This document shows positions 25,615-34,620 of a DNA stretch of 64,000 bases, one piece after another (the stretch's first letter is position 1; each line of letters begins with the position of its first letter). The notes under the pieces were generated by a model. It saw only the letters and a list, made by a program, of their open reading frames with translations, searched no databases and had not been told where the DNA came from. This stretch comes from Pseudoalteromonas piscicida (GTDB taxonomy: Bacteria > Pseudomonadota > Gammaproteobacteria > Enterobacterales > Alteromonadaceae), in contig NZ_NKHF01000028.1 in assembly GCF_002744175.1 (NCBI RefSeq), positions 21,028 through 85,027 on the forward strand, given 5' to 3'. A program made the position numbers and the translations under genes.

Positions 25615-27273
25615 ATGGCCAAACGGCTCGCAACAACACAATTCATTAAGCCTTTACTTCTTGGTATACCGTTGCTTGGTATTAGCTTATTTACAACCTC
25701 AACATTTGCAGCAAGCGATGAAGAAATAACGGCTTGTAAATTATTGCGCTTTGGTGATTACTCGCAGCTTGAACAAGGCAATGCCGCAACAAGTATAACC
25801 AATGCCGAGTACGTACCGAGTCAAACGCTAGATGCAGACACCGAACTTTGGACATATAAGTATAGTCGCTTATTAGGTGCACCTATACCCAAAGGCACAA
25901 ACACCCTACCTGCACATTGTTTAGTAGAAGGTTACGCTGCCCCAACAATTCGTTTTCAGCTTAGACTGCCGTTAGATAAAAATTGGAATCAACGCTTTTT
26001 ACTCAATGCCTGTATGGGGTTTTGTGGTGAAGTGTCTAATTATCCGACCATGGCAGGGATCGTCCGCAATTATGCCACGCTGTCTCATGATGGTGGCCAT
26101 ACTGCTGCTGGGTTTGACGGACTATGGGCAAAAAACAATATACCATTGAGAGAGGATTTTGCCTACAGAGCCAATCATGTTGTCGCTGTGGCGGCAAAAG
26201 CCATCATTGAGCGTTTCTATCGCAAACAGCCAGCCTATTCGTTTATTTCTGGCTGCTCCAAAGGAGGTCATGCTGGAATTATGGCAGCCAAACGTTATCC
26301 AAATGATTTTGATGGCGTCATCGCCAGAGGACCGACGATTAACTACACCAAAGTTAATCTGGTCAACTGTATGGACAACGCTAAAGCCATTATGGATGAA
26401 AATAACAATGCATTACTAGATTCAAGCTACACTCACTTTATTGCGCAAGCTGTGATGTCAGCATGCGATCATAAGGATGGGCTTGTTGATGGATTAATTA
26501 GCGATCCAAGACGTTGTGATTTTGACCCTAACTCACTGGTCTGTGACGCAAATACCACAGACAAATGTTTAACACCGCGCCAAGCTGAAGCCATTCAGAA
26601 AATATATGCGCCCTCATATGATCAACAAGGTAATATTCTGTCTGGTGGTTTACCTTATGGTTCAGAACCTGAGTGGACGGGCTGGTTATTCCCTGAAGCA
26701 CCCTTTATTAAGCCATACCACTACTATGCAGCGACTGAGTACTTGAAGTACCTTGCTTTTCCTCAGGAAAGATACAACCAAGGAAATTGGAGAGACTTTT
26801 CTTACGCCAACGAAATAGGTGAACTATCGACGGTTTCTAGCTTTATGGATGCTGACCACCCAGACCTGACCGCATTCAGAAATAGCGGGGGTAAAATGAT
26901 AGTACTGCACGGCTGGTCGGATGCTGCAGTTCCAGCCTATTCAACAATTGATTGGTATGAGTCCGTTATCAACTATATGGGGAAAAACAATACTTATGAC
27001 TTTGCCCGTCTATTTTTACCTCCTGGGCTTGTACACTGCGGAATTGAAGGGCCTGGTGCAGAAACGTTTGACGCCATCGCTGCATTGGAACAGTGGCTAG
27101 ACAAAGGAGTCGCGCCTGATGCACTAATGACGCAAAAAGAAGATAAGCAAGGTAATGTTGTGTTTACCCGCCCAGTGTATCCATACCCGCAGGAAGCGCG
27201 GTATATTGGTAGTGGCGACCCTAAAAAAGCAGAAAACTTTGGGCCAATAGTCCCCAATTTCGAAAGCAATTAA
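25615..27273 (+). CDS. Tannase/feruloyl esterase family hydrolase, secreted
   Basis: Serine esterase predicted to cleave aromatic ester bonds (galloyl or feruloyl) of plant or algal polyphenols. A signal peptide ends near STFAA. The nucleophile lies in SGCSKGGHAGIMAAKRYP (CS-x-GG), the acid in HGWSDAAVPAYST, and the His in LPPGLVHCGIEGPGA. Having Cys next to both Ser and His fits the CS-D-HC motif that clips the triad with a disulfide in this family. There are many further Cys, as expected of an exported protein. I chose ATG 25615 (552 residues) because AAGGAAA lies 7 bases upstream; the TTG at 25585 is less likely. It stands alone between the rpsP operon and ffh, suggesting insertion. Confidence 0.9.
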   Translation: MAKRLATTQFIKPLLLGIPLLGISLFTTSTFAASDEEITACKLLRFGDYSQLEQGNAATSITNAEYVPSQTLDADTELWTYKYSRLLGAPIPKGTNTLPAHCLVEGYAAPTIRFQLRLPLDKNWNQRFLLNACMGFCGEVSNYPTMAGIVRNYATLSHDGGHTAAGFDGLWAKNNIPLREDFAYRANHVVAVAAKAIIERFYRKQPAYSFISGCSKGGHAGIMAAKRYPNDFDGVIARGPTINYTKVNLVNCMDNAKAIMDENNNALLDSSYTHFIAQAVMSACDHKDGLVDGLISDPRRCDFDPNSLVCDANTTDKCLTPRQAEAIQKIYAPSYDQQGNILSGGLPYGSEPEWTGWLFPEAPFIKPYHYYAATEYLKYLAFPQERYNQGNWRDFSYANEIGELSTVSSFMDADHPDLTAFRNSGGKMIVLHGWSDAAVPAYSTIDWYESVINYMGKNNTYDFARLFLPPGLVHCGIEGPGAETFDAIAALEQWLDKGVAPDALMTQKEDKQGNVVFTRPVYPYPQEARYIGSGDPKKAENFGPIVPNFESN

Positions 27274-27279
27274 GTTAAC

Positions 27280-27309
27280 AAAAAGGCAAGCTGTATAGCT
27301 TGCCTTTTT
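27280..27309. terminator. Bidirectional terminator between the tannase and ffh genes
   Basis: AAAAAGGCAAGCT (27280-27292), loop GTAT, AGCTTGCCTTTTT (27297-27309): a perfect 13-bp stem with A and T tracts on both sides, serving two convergent genes. Confidence 0.9.
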
Positions 27310-27325
27310 GCAATATAAAGCGGTG

Positions 27326-28705
27326 TTAGAACTTAGGTCCGCCACCACCAAACATACCTGGAGGCATCATCCCTTTCATGTTCTTCATCATTTTCATCAT
27401 GCCGCCTTTGCCTTTCATCTTTTTCATCATTTTTTGCATTTGGGTAAATTGCTTCAGCAATTTATTGATATCTTGTACTTGCGTACCAGAACCCGCAGCA
27501 ATTCGCTTCTTACGCGAACCTTTGATGATATCAGGACGAGCTCGCTCTTTTGGCGTCATCGAGCTGATAATGGCTTCCATTTGGTTAAAGGTTTTGTCGT
27601 TTACCTGACCTTTAACGGCATCAGGTAGGTTTGACATACCTGGCAGTTTTTCCATCATCGACATCATGCCGCCCATGTTTTTCATTTGGCGGAGCTGCTC
27701 GGCAAAGTCCTCAAGGGTGAAACCATCGCCTTTAAAGACTTTTTCAGCCACCTTTTGGGCTTTGTCTTTATCGACTTTCATTTCAACTTCTTCGATAAGC
27801 GACAATACGTCACCCATTCCCAGAATTCGAGATGCCACACGGTCTGGGTGGAAAGGCTCTAAAGCGTCCGTTCGTTCACCCACACCGATAAACTTAATCG
27901 GTTTACCGGTAATATGTCGAATAGAAAGTGCAGCACCACCGCGCGCGTCACCGTCTGTTTTCGTTAAGATAACACCACTTAGCGGCAGCGCTTCATCAAA
28001 CGCTTTTGCGGTGTTTGCAGCATCTTGACCTGTCATTGAATCAACGACAAACAGAGTCTCAATAGGATTAATCGCTGCGTGTAAATCTTTGATTTCGTCC
28101 ATCATGTCTGCATCTACGTGCAAACGACCTGCGGTATCAACCAGAACGACATCAATGAACTTTTTCTTCGCGTGAGAAATCGCGCCTGTTGCGATATCTA
28201 CCGGCTTTTGTGAAATATCACTTGGGAAAAACTCGACATCCACTTCTGTAGCTAATGTTTCTAGCTGTTTGATCGCGGCTGGACGATAAACGTCGGCACT
28301 CACCACCAATACCGACTTCTTTTTGCGTTCTTTTAGGAATTTCGCCAGCTTACCCACACTGGTGGTTTTACCCGCACCTTGAAGACCCGCCATCATAACT
28401 ACCGCTGGAGGCTGAGCATTTAGGTTTAGCTCTTCGTTGGCTTCACCCATAGACTTTTCAAGTTCTTCACGAACAATCTTGATGAAAACCTGGCCTGGAC
28501 TCAGACTCTTTGTGACTTCTACACCAACCGCGCGTTCTTTTACTTGTTTTACAAAGTCGCGTACAACAGGTAAGGCAACATCAGCCTCGAGCAGCGCCAT
28601 ACGGACTTCACGGAGTGTTTCTTTAATATTGTCTTCAGTTAGTCGGCCACGGCCACTAATGTTTTTAAGCGTTTTTCCTAAACGCTCTTGGAGGTTTTCA
28701 AACAT
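27326..28705 (-). CDS. ffh: Signal recognition particle protein Ffh
   Basis: GTPase that binds 4.5S RNA and signal sequences for co-translational targeting to FtsY and SecYEG. N and G domains: GLQGAGKTTSVGKLA (G1), DTAGRLHVD (G3), TKTDGDARGG (G4) and GVGERTDALEPF. The C-terminal M domain is Met-rich (MMSMMEKLPGM, MQKMMKKMKGKGGMMKMM) and ends GMFGGGGPKF. 459 residues. A clear -10 (TATAAT on the minus strand, 28738-28743) with a GC-rich discriminator lies about 32 bp upstream; the -35 is weak. Divergent from ypjD, as in E. coli. Confidence 0.98.
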   Translation of the reverse strand: MFENLQERLGKTLKNISGRGRLTEDNIKETLREVRMALLEADVALPVVRDFVKQVKERAVGVEVTKSLSPGQVFIKIVREELEKSMGEANEELNLNAQPPAVVMMAGLQGAGKTTSVGKLAKFLKERKKKSVLVVSADVYRPAAIKQLETLATEVDVEFFPSDISQKPVDIATGAISHAKKKFIDVVLVDTAGRLHVDADMMDEIKDLHAAINPIETLFVVDSMTGQDAANTAKAFDEALPLSGVILTKTDGDARGGAALSIRHITGKPIKFIGVGERTDALEPFHPDRVASRILGMGDVLSLIEEVEMKVDKDKAQKVAEKVFKGDGFTLEDFAEQLRQMKNMGGMMSMMEKLPGMSNLPDAVKGQVNDKTFNQMEAIISSMTPKERARPDIIKGSRKKRIAAGSGTQVQDINKLLKQFTQMQKMMKKMKGKGGMMKMMKNMKGMMPPGMFGGGGPKF

Positions 28706-28913
28706 GTATCGGTTCCAAAATCTCGAAATTATCCGGCATTATACTGATATGCGAGCCACTAATACAGTATTCAAGCCGATTGTTCTGCTTTTTACGCTTT
28801 CATTGAGCAAAAATAAGAATAAGTTAATGGATTGAGATAAAACCCTATGCAAGTGAAGAGGCTTTAAATACAATAGCAACAAAGGAAAACAAAAAAATTG
28901 AGCATGTATCTTT

Positions 28914-29720
28914 ATGTTGATTGTTAGCTTGTCATTAATCGCTTGTCTATTTTATACCATGGCCACGAGCCATGTGTTGTCGCGCTTATTTGACAAACAA
29001 GGACCAAATCAAAAGAAAACCTTAATATTGAGCACCGTCGCTATTTTGACCCACATGCTGGTGTTAGTGAATTCGGTGTTTACTCATGAAGGACAAGACC
29101 TTAGCACGGTCAACGTCGCGCTACTTACCTGTTGGGTTATCGTTGTTTCTGTGACTACGGTTTCTTTGCGTTTTCCGGCCACTTTATTGCTCCCCGTCGT
29201 TTATGGATTTGCCGCAATTTTGCTGTTAGCGAGCCTGTTTATCCCACATCATATTGTGATGCATACGATAAACGTTGATGTTGGCTTGGTATTACATATT
29301 TCACTGTCGTTACTGGCCTATTGCGTGCTTATTATCGCCACACTCTATGCTATCCAGTTTATGTTTATTGATAAGCGTCTTAAACAAAGAGACTTGGCTA
29401 TTATGACCAGCCATCTCCCTCCTTTAATGCAAGTGGAAAGACAATTATATCAACTGCTCTTTGTCGGCACGGGTTTATTAACGCTGGCACTTGCCTCTGG
29501 CTTTTACTTTTTAGATGGCATGTTTGCAAAAGAAACGATCCATAAAACCATTTTATCTATCATTGCATGGCTTATTTATGTAGTCATCGCTTTTGGTCAC
29601 AAACAGTTCGGTTGGCGTGGTAAACCTGTGGTTATTTCAATTATCGCGGCCTCTGGTATTGTAACTCTAGGCTACTTTGGTAGTCGTTTTATACAAGAAG
29701 TGATTTTAGGCAGGTTTTAA
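28914..29720 (+). CDS. ypjD: YpjD-like cytochrome c assembly (CcsA/HemX-type) membrane protein
   Basis: Inner-membrane protein of 268 residues with about eight hydrophobic segments and the CcmC/CcsA-like pattern. LHISLSLLAYCVLIIATLYA and KTILSIIAWLIYVVIAFGH carry conserved His residues at membrane edges. Its place beside ffh and before corB is the same as in E. coli. The role in haem or magnesium handling is not established. ATG 28914 has only a weak ribosome site (AAAGGAAAAC lies 25 bases upstream). Confidence 0.85.
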   Translation: MLIVSLSLIACLFYTMATSHVLSRLFDKQGPNQKKTLILSTVAILTHMLVLVNSVFTHEGQDLSTVNVALLTCWVIVVSVTTVSLRFPATLLLPVVYGFAAILLLASLFIPHHIVMHTINVDVGLVLHISLSLLAYCVLIIATLYAIQFMFIDKRLKQRDLAIMTSHLPPLMQVERQLYQLLFVGTGLLTLALASGFYFLDGMFAKETIHKTILSIIAWLIYVVIAFGHKQFGWRGKPVVISIIAASGIVTLGYFGSRFIQEVILGRF

Positions 29721-29788
29721 ACTTTAACTTGACTATCGTAACTCACTAACGCTTAATACTCTTTCGTAAGTAAAAAAGGGATCCACTG

Positions 29789-31057
29789 TTGGAAGACATA
29801 TCGACCAGCGCCTTGTTTATCATACTAGGCGTGCTCATTTTGATGTCGGCTTATTTTTCTAGTTCAGAAACCGGTATCATGTCAATCAACCGTATTCGTC
29901 TACGACATCTTGAAAAAGAGAATCACCGTGGCGCGAAACGTGTAAGTAACCTCCTCAACCGTCCTGACAGGCTGATTGGTCTGATCCTGATCGGTAATAA
30001 CCTGGTCAATATTGCCGCCGCACAGGTTGCAACTATCATTGGATTACGTCTTTACGGCGACATGGGTATTGCAGTCGCTACCTTTGGTCTTACCCTAGTG
30101 GTACTCATTTTTGCTGAAGTTACACCAAAAACACTAGCAGCACTTTATCCAGAAAAAGTGGCATTTCCAAGCTCTGTGATCTTAAAAGTACTATTAAAAG
30201 TCTTGTTTCCTTTGGTTGTTGCAACCAACTGGATCACCAATGGCATGTTGCGCTTAGTTGGGATTACACCACAGGAAATCGAAGAGCACAGTTTGAGCAA
30301 AGAAGAATTAAAAACGGTGGTCAACGAATCCAGCGCTATGCTGCCTTCTAATCACCAAAATATGCTGACTTCTATTCTCGATTTAGATCATGTCACCGTT
30401 GAAGACATCATGATCCCACGAAACGAAATCAACGCCATTGACATCAATGATGAGTGGAAAGATATTGCCCGTCAGTTGACCAATGCTCAACACACTCGCG
30501 TGCTGCTTTACCGTGACCAAATAGATGATGCTGTTGGTTTTATTCATGCCCGTGACGCATTGCGCTTACTAACTAAAGAACAATTTGATAAGCCATCGCT
30601 GCTGCGTGCAGTAAGAGAAATTTACTATGTGCCAGAAAACACATCTTTAAATACTCAGCTTATTAAATTCCAAGAAGCAAAAGAGCGTATTGGTCTGGTA
30701 GTTGATGAGTATGGTGACATTCAAGGCTTAGTCACGCTTGAAGACATCCTTGAAGAAGTGGTAGGTGACTTTACGACGACGCAAACCCGTGCTCCGAGTG
30801 AAGACGTCAACATGCAACGTGATGGCTCGGTGATGGTCGACGGTAGCGTCAACGTTCGTGACCTCAATAAAGAAATGAATTGGGAGCTACCCACAGAAGG
30901 CCCTAAAACGCTTAGCGGTCTGATTGTTGAGTACTTGGAAGATATTCCCGAAGCACCACTTGGGTTGATCATTTCCGGTTACCAAATGGAAGTCGTCGAG
31001 ATTAAAGAAAATATGATTAAGATGGTAAAAATTTCGGCGTCGGCTGACAACAGCTAG
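29789..31057 (+). CDS. corB: CorB-type CNNM transporter-associated protein (HlyC/CorC family)
   Basis: Membrane protein for magnesium/cobalt transport or resistance. The N-terminal CNNM (DUF21) domain is at about 1-190 (YFSSSETGIMSINRIRLRHL, LILIGNNLVNIAAAQ, FAEVTPKTLAALYPEKVAFP). Paired CBS domains follow at about 205-330 (VEDIMIPRNEINAID, GLVVDEYGDIQGLVTLEDILEE), then a CorC-HlyC C-terminal domain. 422 residues. It starts with TTG at 29789 preceded by AAAAAGGG. Downstream of ypjD as in E. coli. Confidence 0.93.
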   Translation: MEDISTSALFIILGVLILMSAYFSSSETGIMSINRIRLRHLEKENHRGAKRVSNLLNRPDRLIGLILIGNNLVNIAAAQVATIIGLRLYGDMGIAVATFGLTLVVLIFAEVTPKTLAALYPEKVAFPSSVILKVLLKVLFPLVVATNWITNGMLRLVGITPQEIEEHSLSKEELKTVVNESSAMLPSNHQNMLTSILDLDHVTVEDIMIPRNEINAIDINDEWKDIARQLTNAQHTRVLLYRDQIDDAVGFIHARDALRLLTKEQFDKPSLLRAVREIYYVPENTSLNTQLIKFQEAKERIGLVVDEYGDIQGLVTLEDILEEVVGDFTTTQTRAPSEDVNMQRDGSVMVDGSVNVRDLNKEMNWELPTEGPKTLSGLIVEYLEDIPEAPLGLIISGYQMEVVEIKENMIKMVKISASADNS

Positions 31058-31126
31058 CGCTGAAACATACCAAATGCTTAATTAACTTAAAAGTGGTATT
31101 GCGGTGCACAAAGCACCGCAAGCTTC

Positions 31127-31735
31127 TTATGAAAATAGCCTTTCGAACCAATTCTTATCTAAATCATCTTCGCAGCGTTTCAGCTGGACAGCATATCTAG
31201 CCGCTCGGTGCTTGACCTTATTAGCGACCTGCATCAACCACTTTTTCCTTTTGTAAGTGCCTCTGCGATACCCGCCCCAACCTTCATGGTAATTTAAATA
31301 TTGGGCGTAAGCGTCCCATTTCGACACCCCATTGACTTTATGCGTTTTATAAACAAACCAAGCCATAAAATCGATGGCGTCATCAAAATCGTCACGATCC
31401 GCGCCCGAGTTTCCAGTTTCACGAATATAATCAGACCAAGTTGGTGTTTTGGCTTGGGAGTACCCGTAAGCTGAACTGGCTCGACCTACAGGAATAAACC
31501 AGAGGAAATATTCCATCGGCGGAGCAGCATCATGACGAAAAGAACTTTCTTGGTACATCATGCTCATTAGCACATGTTTTGGTGATCCCCATTTTTCTTG
31601 TGCATCGCGGGCATCATAGTACCAATCTTCTTTTTCCTCAAAAATCTTACAAATATCATGAGGTTGCTTTGGTGGTGCTGTCGCGCATCCAGATAAAGCG
31701 GCGACCAGACTCAGTAAAATTAATTTTTTTTGCAT
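31127..31735 (-). CDS. Lipoprotein with lysozyme/SLT transglycosylase-like domain
   Basis: Predicted outer-membrane lipoprotein (LVAALSGCATAP, Cys at residue 17) with a soluble-lytic-transglycosylase-like fold. VLMSMMYQESSF gives the Glu-Ser pair expected for the catalytic acid, SAYGYSQAKTPTW matches the GxxQ region, and YLNYHEGWGGYRRGTY the closing motif. 202 residues. It probably cuts peptidoglycan glycan strands during wall remodelling. Convergent with corB and upstream of gshA on the same strand order, but separate from both. A short GC hairpin (31099-31121, TTGCGGTGC/GCACCGCAA) follows its stop without a T run. Confidence 0.8.
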   Translation of the reverse strand: MQKKLILLSLVAALSGCATAPPKQPHDICKIFEEKEDWYYDARDAQEKWGSPKHVLMSMMYQESSFRHDAAPPMEYFLWFIPVGRASSAYGYSQAKTPTWSDYIRETGNSGADRDDFDDAIDFMAWFVYKTHKVNGVSKWDAYAQYLNYHEGWGGYRRGTYKRKKWLMQVANKVKHRAARYAVQLKRCEDDLDKNWFERLFS

Positions 31736-31827
31736 TTTTTTCGAAACCTAATGAACTTTTAGAATTTGCATTGGTCTGAACTTATGAATGCAGCAGTTTA
31801 GCATTGTTTCATCCCTGAAATTTATTT

Positions 31828-31853
31828 GCGCAGCCTTATGGCTGCGCTTTTTT
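31828..31853. terminator. Probable terminator after gshA
   Basis: GCGCAGCC (31828-31835), loop TTAT, GGCTGCGC (31840-31847), with six T on the plus side. It sits right after the gshA stop; in the gshA direction the U-tract is poor (AAATAAATTT). Confidence 0.6.
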
Positions 31854-33462
31854 ATGCTCGAGAAAAATAATCGTCAAGGAAGCTTGTGAAGTCGACCGTA
31901 TCACTAGCCCTTACCGCAGCTTCATCCTCAAATGACTGACGCGCAAATGTTGCAAGTGTCGTTTCATCATAATAGCGATAGTTGATATTTTGATGAAGTT
32001 GCTTATATGTATTTGCCAGCTCAAGACCCATTGAACCCTGTTCTAAGGTACGGCTTTTTAGCTGCGACAACAACTGCCCAGAAAAAGTTAACGCTGGATT
32101 CTCTATTGCTTGTGCTAGCTTTTCAATCGTTTCTACATAAACAGATTTACCGCAGCTTGCATCAAGCATCTTTGCAACACCACGTAAATCCGCAAAGATC
32201 TCCGTGCCCCACTGTTTCACCGTAACCGCAGCTTCGCCTTTGATAAGCTCCAGCGCAGTGCAACGACCTTGATTAACCACTTTGTGTAGATTCTCACCTG
32301 CCAGTTTTTGCGCTGCAAAAGTCAGCTCAGGACTAGGCTTTAGCAAACAATATGCTAAGAACACATCTAGGAAATAAATCTGCTCAAGGCTAATACCCGT
32401 ATGTTCAAATGGGTTAACATCCAACGCTCGGATCTCGATATATTCAATACCACCGCGCTCAAGTGCCTGAGTTGGCGTTTCCCCTGAGTTGGCATTACGC
32501 TTTGGTCGAATGGGTGAGTAAAATTCATTTTCAATCTGTAATATATTGCGGTTTAACTGCTTTGGCTCAGCCGCGCGATAATCCGGGATTTCATGATATA
32601 GATCCGAACGACAACGAATAGCCTGTCTCAGTCCAGCAATGTATTCATCTAAATCGTTATACATGACTTTTAGCGAGCTTTGCGCACTGTTAGTGTAGCC
32701 AAGATCACCAAGTCGTAATGCAGTTCCGTACTCAAGATAGATAGAACCATTTTCTAACTTGCTAAACGGCAAGTCACTTTTCTTACCTTGTAAGAACGAG
32801 GGACAGAGTGCTGGCGATGCGCCGAACAAGTAGCTGATCAGCCACATTTCTCGTTTAAAGTTACGAATAAGGCCTAAATACTGCTGAGAAATAAACGTCT
32901 GCTGCGGTTGCTCATCTTCTACCATTGCTTGCAGGCTTTGCCATACTTGCTCAGGAAAAGAGATATTAAAGTGCACTCCAGCTATCGCCTGCATCATACT
33001 GCCATAGCGATTTTTGAGTCCTTCTCGATACAAGGTTTTCATTTTACCAATGTTAGAAGTACCAAACTGTGCCAGCACGATGTCTTCTTCATCCTCAATG
33101 AAGCATGGCATAGACAAAGGCCATAATAATTCATCGCCCATATTGGCTAGCGTAAACTTCTGTAGATCAGAAAGTTGCGCCAACGTCTCTTCAGGGTCCT
33201 CACTAACTGGTGTAATAAACTCTAATAAAGACTCAGAAAAATCCGTTGTAATATGGCCATTGGTCAGTGCGTGGCCCGTTTTTTCTGGATGTGGAGTTTT
33301 AGCAATTTTTCCCGACCCTTGGATCCGTAATGCCTCTCGTTCGATACCTCTTTTGATACCTTTGAAAACGCCGCGATATGCGTCGTCAGACAACAAGTCT
33401 AACTTAGTGTTTAAGTCTAATTGTTTCAAAAATTCTTCCTCGAACCTACAGGCCAATTTCAA
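31852..33462 (-). CDS. gshA: Glutamate-cysteine ligase
   Basis: ATP-dependent first step of glutathione synthesis in the cytoplasm. 536 residues with the proteobacterial type-1 family segments GIKRGIEREALRI, TDFSESLLEFITP, YGSMMQAIAGVHFNISFPE, FGASPALCPSF and EIRALDVNPFEHTGI. Start ATG 33462; the AGGAAG-like ribosome site is obscured because an ATACCAA-type repeat fragment (about 33486-33507) lies just upstream. Confidence 0.97.
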   Translation of the reverse strand: MKLACRFEEEFLKQLDLNTKLDLLSDDAYRGVFKGIKRGIEREALRIQGSGKIAKTPHPEKTGHALTNGHITTDFSESLLEFITPVSEDPEETLAQLSDLQKFTLANMGDELLWPLSMPCFIEDEEDIVLAQFGTSNIGKMKTLYREGLKNRYGSMMQAIAGVHFNISFPEQVWQSLQAMVEDEQPQQTFISQQYLGLIRNFKREMWLISYLFGASPALCPSFLQGKKSDLPFSKLENGSIYLEYGTALRLGDLGYTNSAQSSLKVMYNDLDEYIAGLRQAIRCRSDLYHEIPDYRAAEPKQLNRNILQIENEFYSPIRPKRNANSGETPTQALERGGIEYIEIRALDVNPFEHTGISLEQIYFLDVFLAYCLLKPSPELTFAAQKLAGENLHKVVNQGRCTALELIKGEAAVTVKQWGTEIFADLRGVAKMLDASCGKSVYVETIEKLAQAIENPALTFSGQLLSQLKSRTLEQGSMGLELANTYKQLHQNINYRYYDETTLATFARQSFEDEAAVRASDTVDFTSFLDDYFSRA

Positions 33463-33545
33463 GTTTATGGGGTCGAAACCAAATTATACCAAGTGTATTT
33501 ATAAAATGAGTGACTTTAACCATAAAACCACGTCAGATAACCTAC

Positions 33546-34481
33546 TTAGGCCTTAATAATAACCTTGCCAACATGCTCAGCATTTTCCATACAGCTATGA
33601 GCCAGTGCGATATCAGCCATGGCAAAATAATGACTTACATTGATGCTGATTTTGCCAGCTTGATACGCCTGATACAAATATTTAAGATCGTCCAAATTGG
33701 CAGCAACTAACATCCCCTCAGCCGTTACTCCCCCCGCCATCGCTTGCTCACAGACCTTTTCCTTGGTTACCGTGGGGATCGTAACTAGGTGAGAACCGGG
33801 GCTGAGCGCCGTTAAACACTGTAGTGCAATATCGCCACCAATTAAGTCTAGTAGGTCACATTGTTGCTGGCGCTGATAAAAATCATCATAACTGATGGCT
33901 GTCACCTTGAGTTCGGCTAACAACGAATGCTCTGGGCGTGTAGACACCGCAACAACCTTTCGGCCTTGAAGCTGAGCAAGTTGAATAGCCAAATGCCCAA
34001 CCCCACCCGTTGGCGCGAGTATATACAGAGGACGTTCTGTGTCTGTAAACTTATCAAGCGCCTGTTTGGCGGTCAGGCCCGCTAAACATAGACCCGAGAC
34101 GGCGTCATTTTCTTGCACTGAAACTGCCAATAATTCGGCTTCATTTGCGGTGATATAATCACTATAGGTGCCAGGGTTACTTGCGAACCCAACCATACCG
34201 ATAACATGTTGTCCCACTTGAAATTGCGAGTGTGAAGCAAACACTTCCACCACCTCGCCATACAAGTCGTATCCTAGCGGGAGAAAGGCATCAGCATCTT
34301 TTTGTGCCGCAACATAACCTAACCCTTGTCTTGTTTTGATTTCAATAGGATTGACGCTCGTGCTCAATACTTTTACCCGTACTTGAGCGGCGCTGAGAGG
34401 TGGGCAAGCCCGTGTGACACAACAAAGCTGGGTATTATCACCGAATTCGTAAACGCCGTAAGTGGTTGCTTCATTTATCAT
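33546..34481 (-). CDS. MDR-family zinc-independent alcohol dehydrogenase/quinone oxidoreductase
   Basis: Medium-chain NAD(P)H oxidoreductase of 311 residues. GroES-like N-terminal part (VLSTSVNPIEIKTRQGLGY, GYDLYGEVVEV), then a nucleotide-binding loop LAPTGGVGHLAIQLAQLQG, the AxxGxxG pattern of the quinone-reductase branch. No structural-zinc Cys cluster is present. Near the 3' end of clpB on the same strand, but separated from it by a strong terminator. Substrate unknown. Confidence 0.87.
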   Translation of the reverse strand: MINEATTYGVYEFGDNTQLCCVTRACPPLSAAQVRVKVLSTSVNPIEIKTRQGLGYVAAQKDADAFLPLGYDLYGEVVEVFASHSQFQVGQHVIGMVGFASNPGTYSDYITANEAELLAVSVQENDAVSGLCLAGLTAKQALDKFTDTERPLYILAPTGGVGHLAIQLAQLQGRKVVAVSTRPEHSLLAELKVTAISYDDFYQRQQQCDLLDLIGGDIALQCLTALSPGSHLVTIPTVTKEKVCEQAMAGGVTAEGMLVAANLDDLKYLYQAYQAGKISINVSHYFAMADIALAHSCMENAEHVGKVIIKA

Positions 34482-34561
34482 CAGTTTTTCTAAAAGGCAA
34501 AGTGATTATCTTGTTAGAATACGCGAAAAGGTAAACACTTTGAAGCGTTTACGATAATGAA

Positions 34562-34596
34562 AAGGCGCGCTTGCCAAAGCTCTGCAAGCGCGCCTT
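34562..34596 (-). terminator. Intrinsic terminator of clpB
   Basis: AAGGCGCGCTTGC (34562-34574) pairs with GCAAGCGCGCCTT (34584-34596), a perfect 13-bp stem with a 9-nt loop, followed on the minus strand by TTTTC. Located 25 bp after the clpB stop. Confidence 0.82.
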
Positions 34597-34620
34597 ATTT
34601 AGCCTATGCTCAGGCATCTA

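Noticed and set aside
31099..31121. Hairpin TTGCGGTGC/GCACCGCAA as a terminator
   Set aside because: No T run in either direction, so left as a possible structure only.
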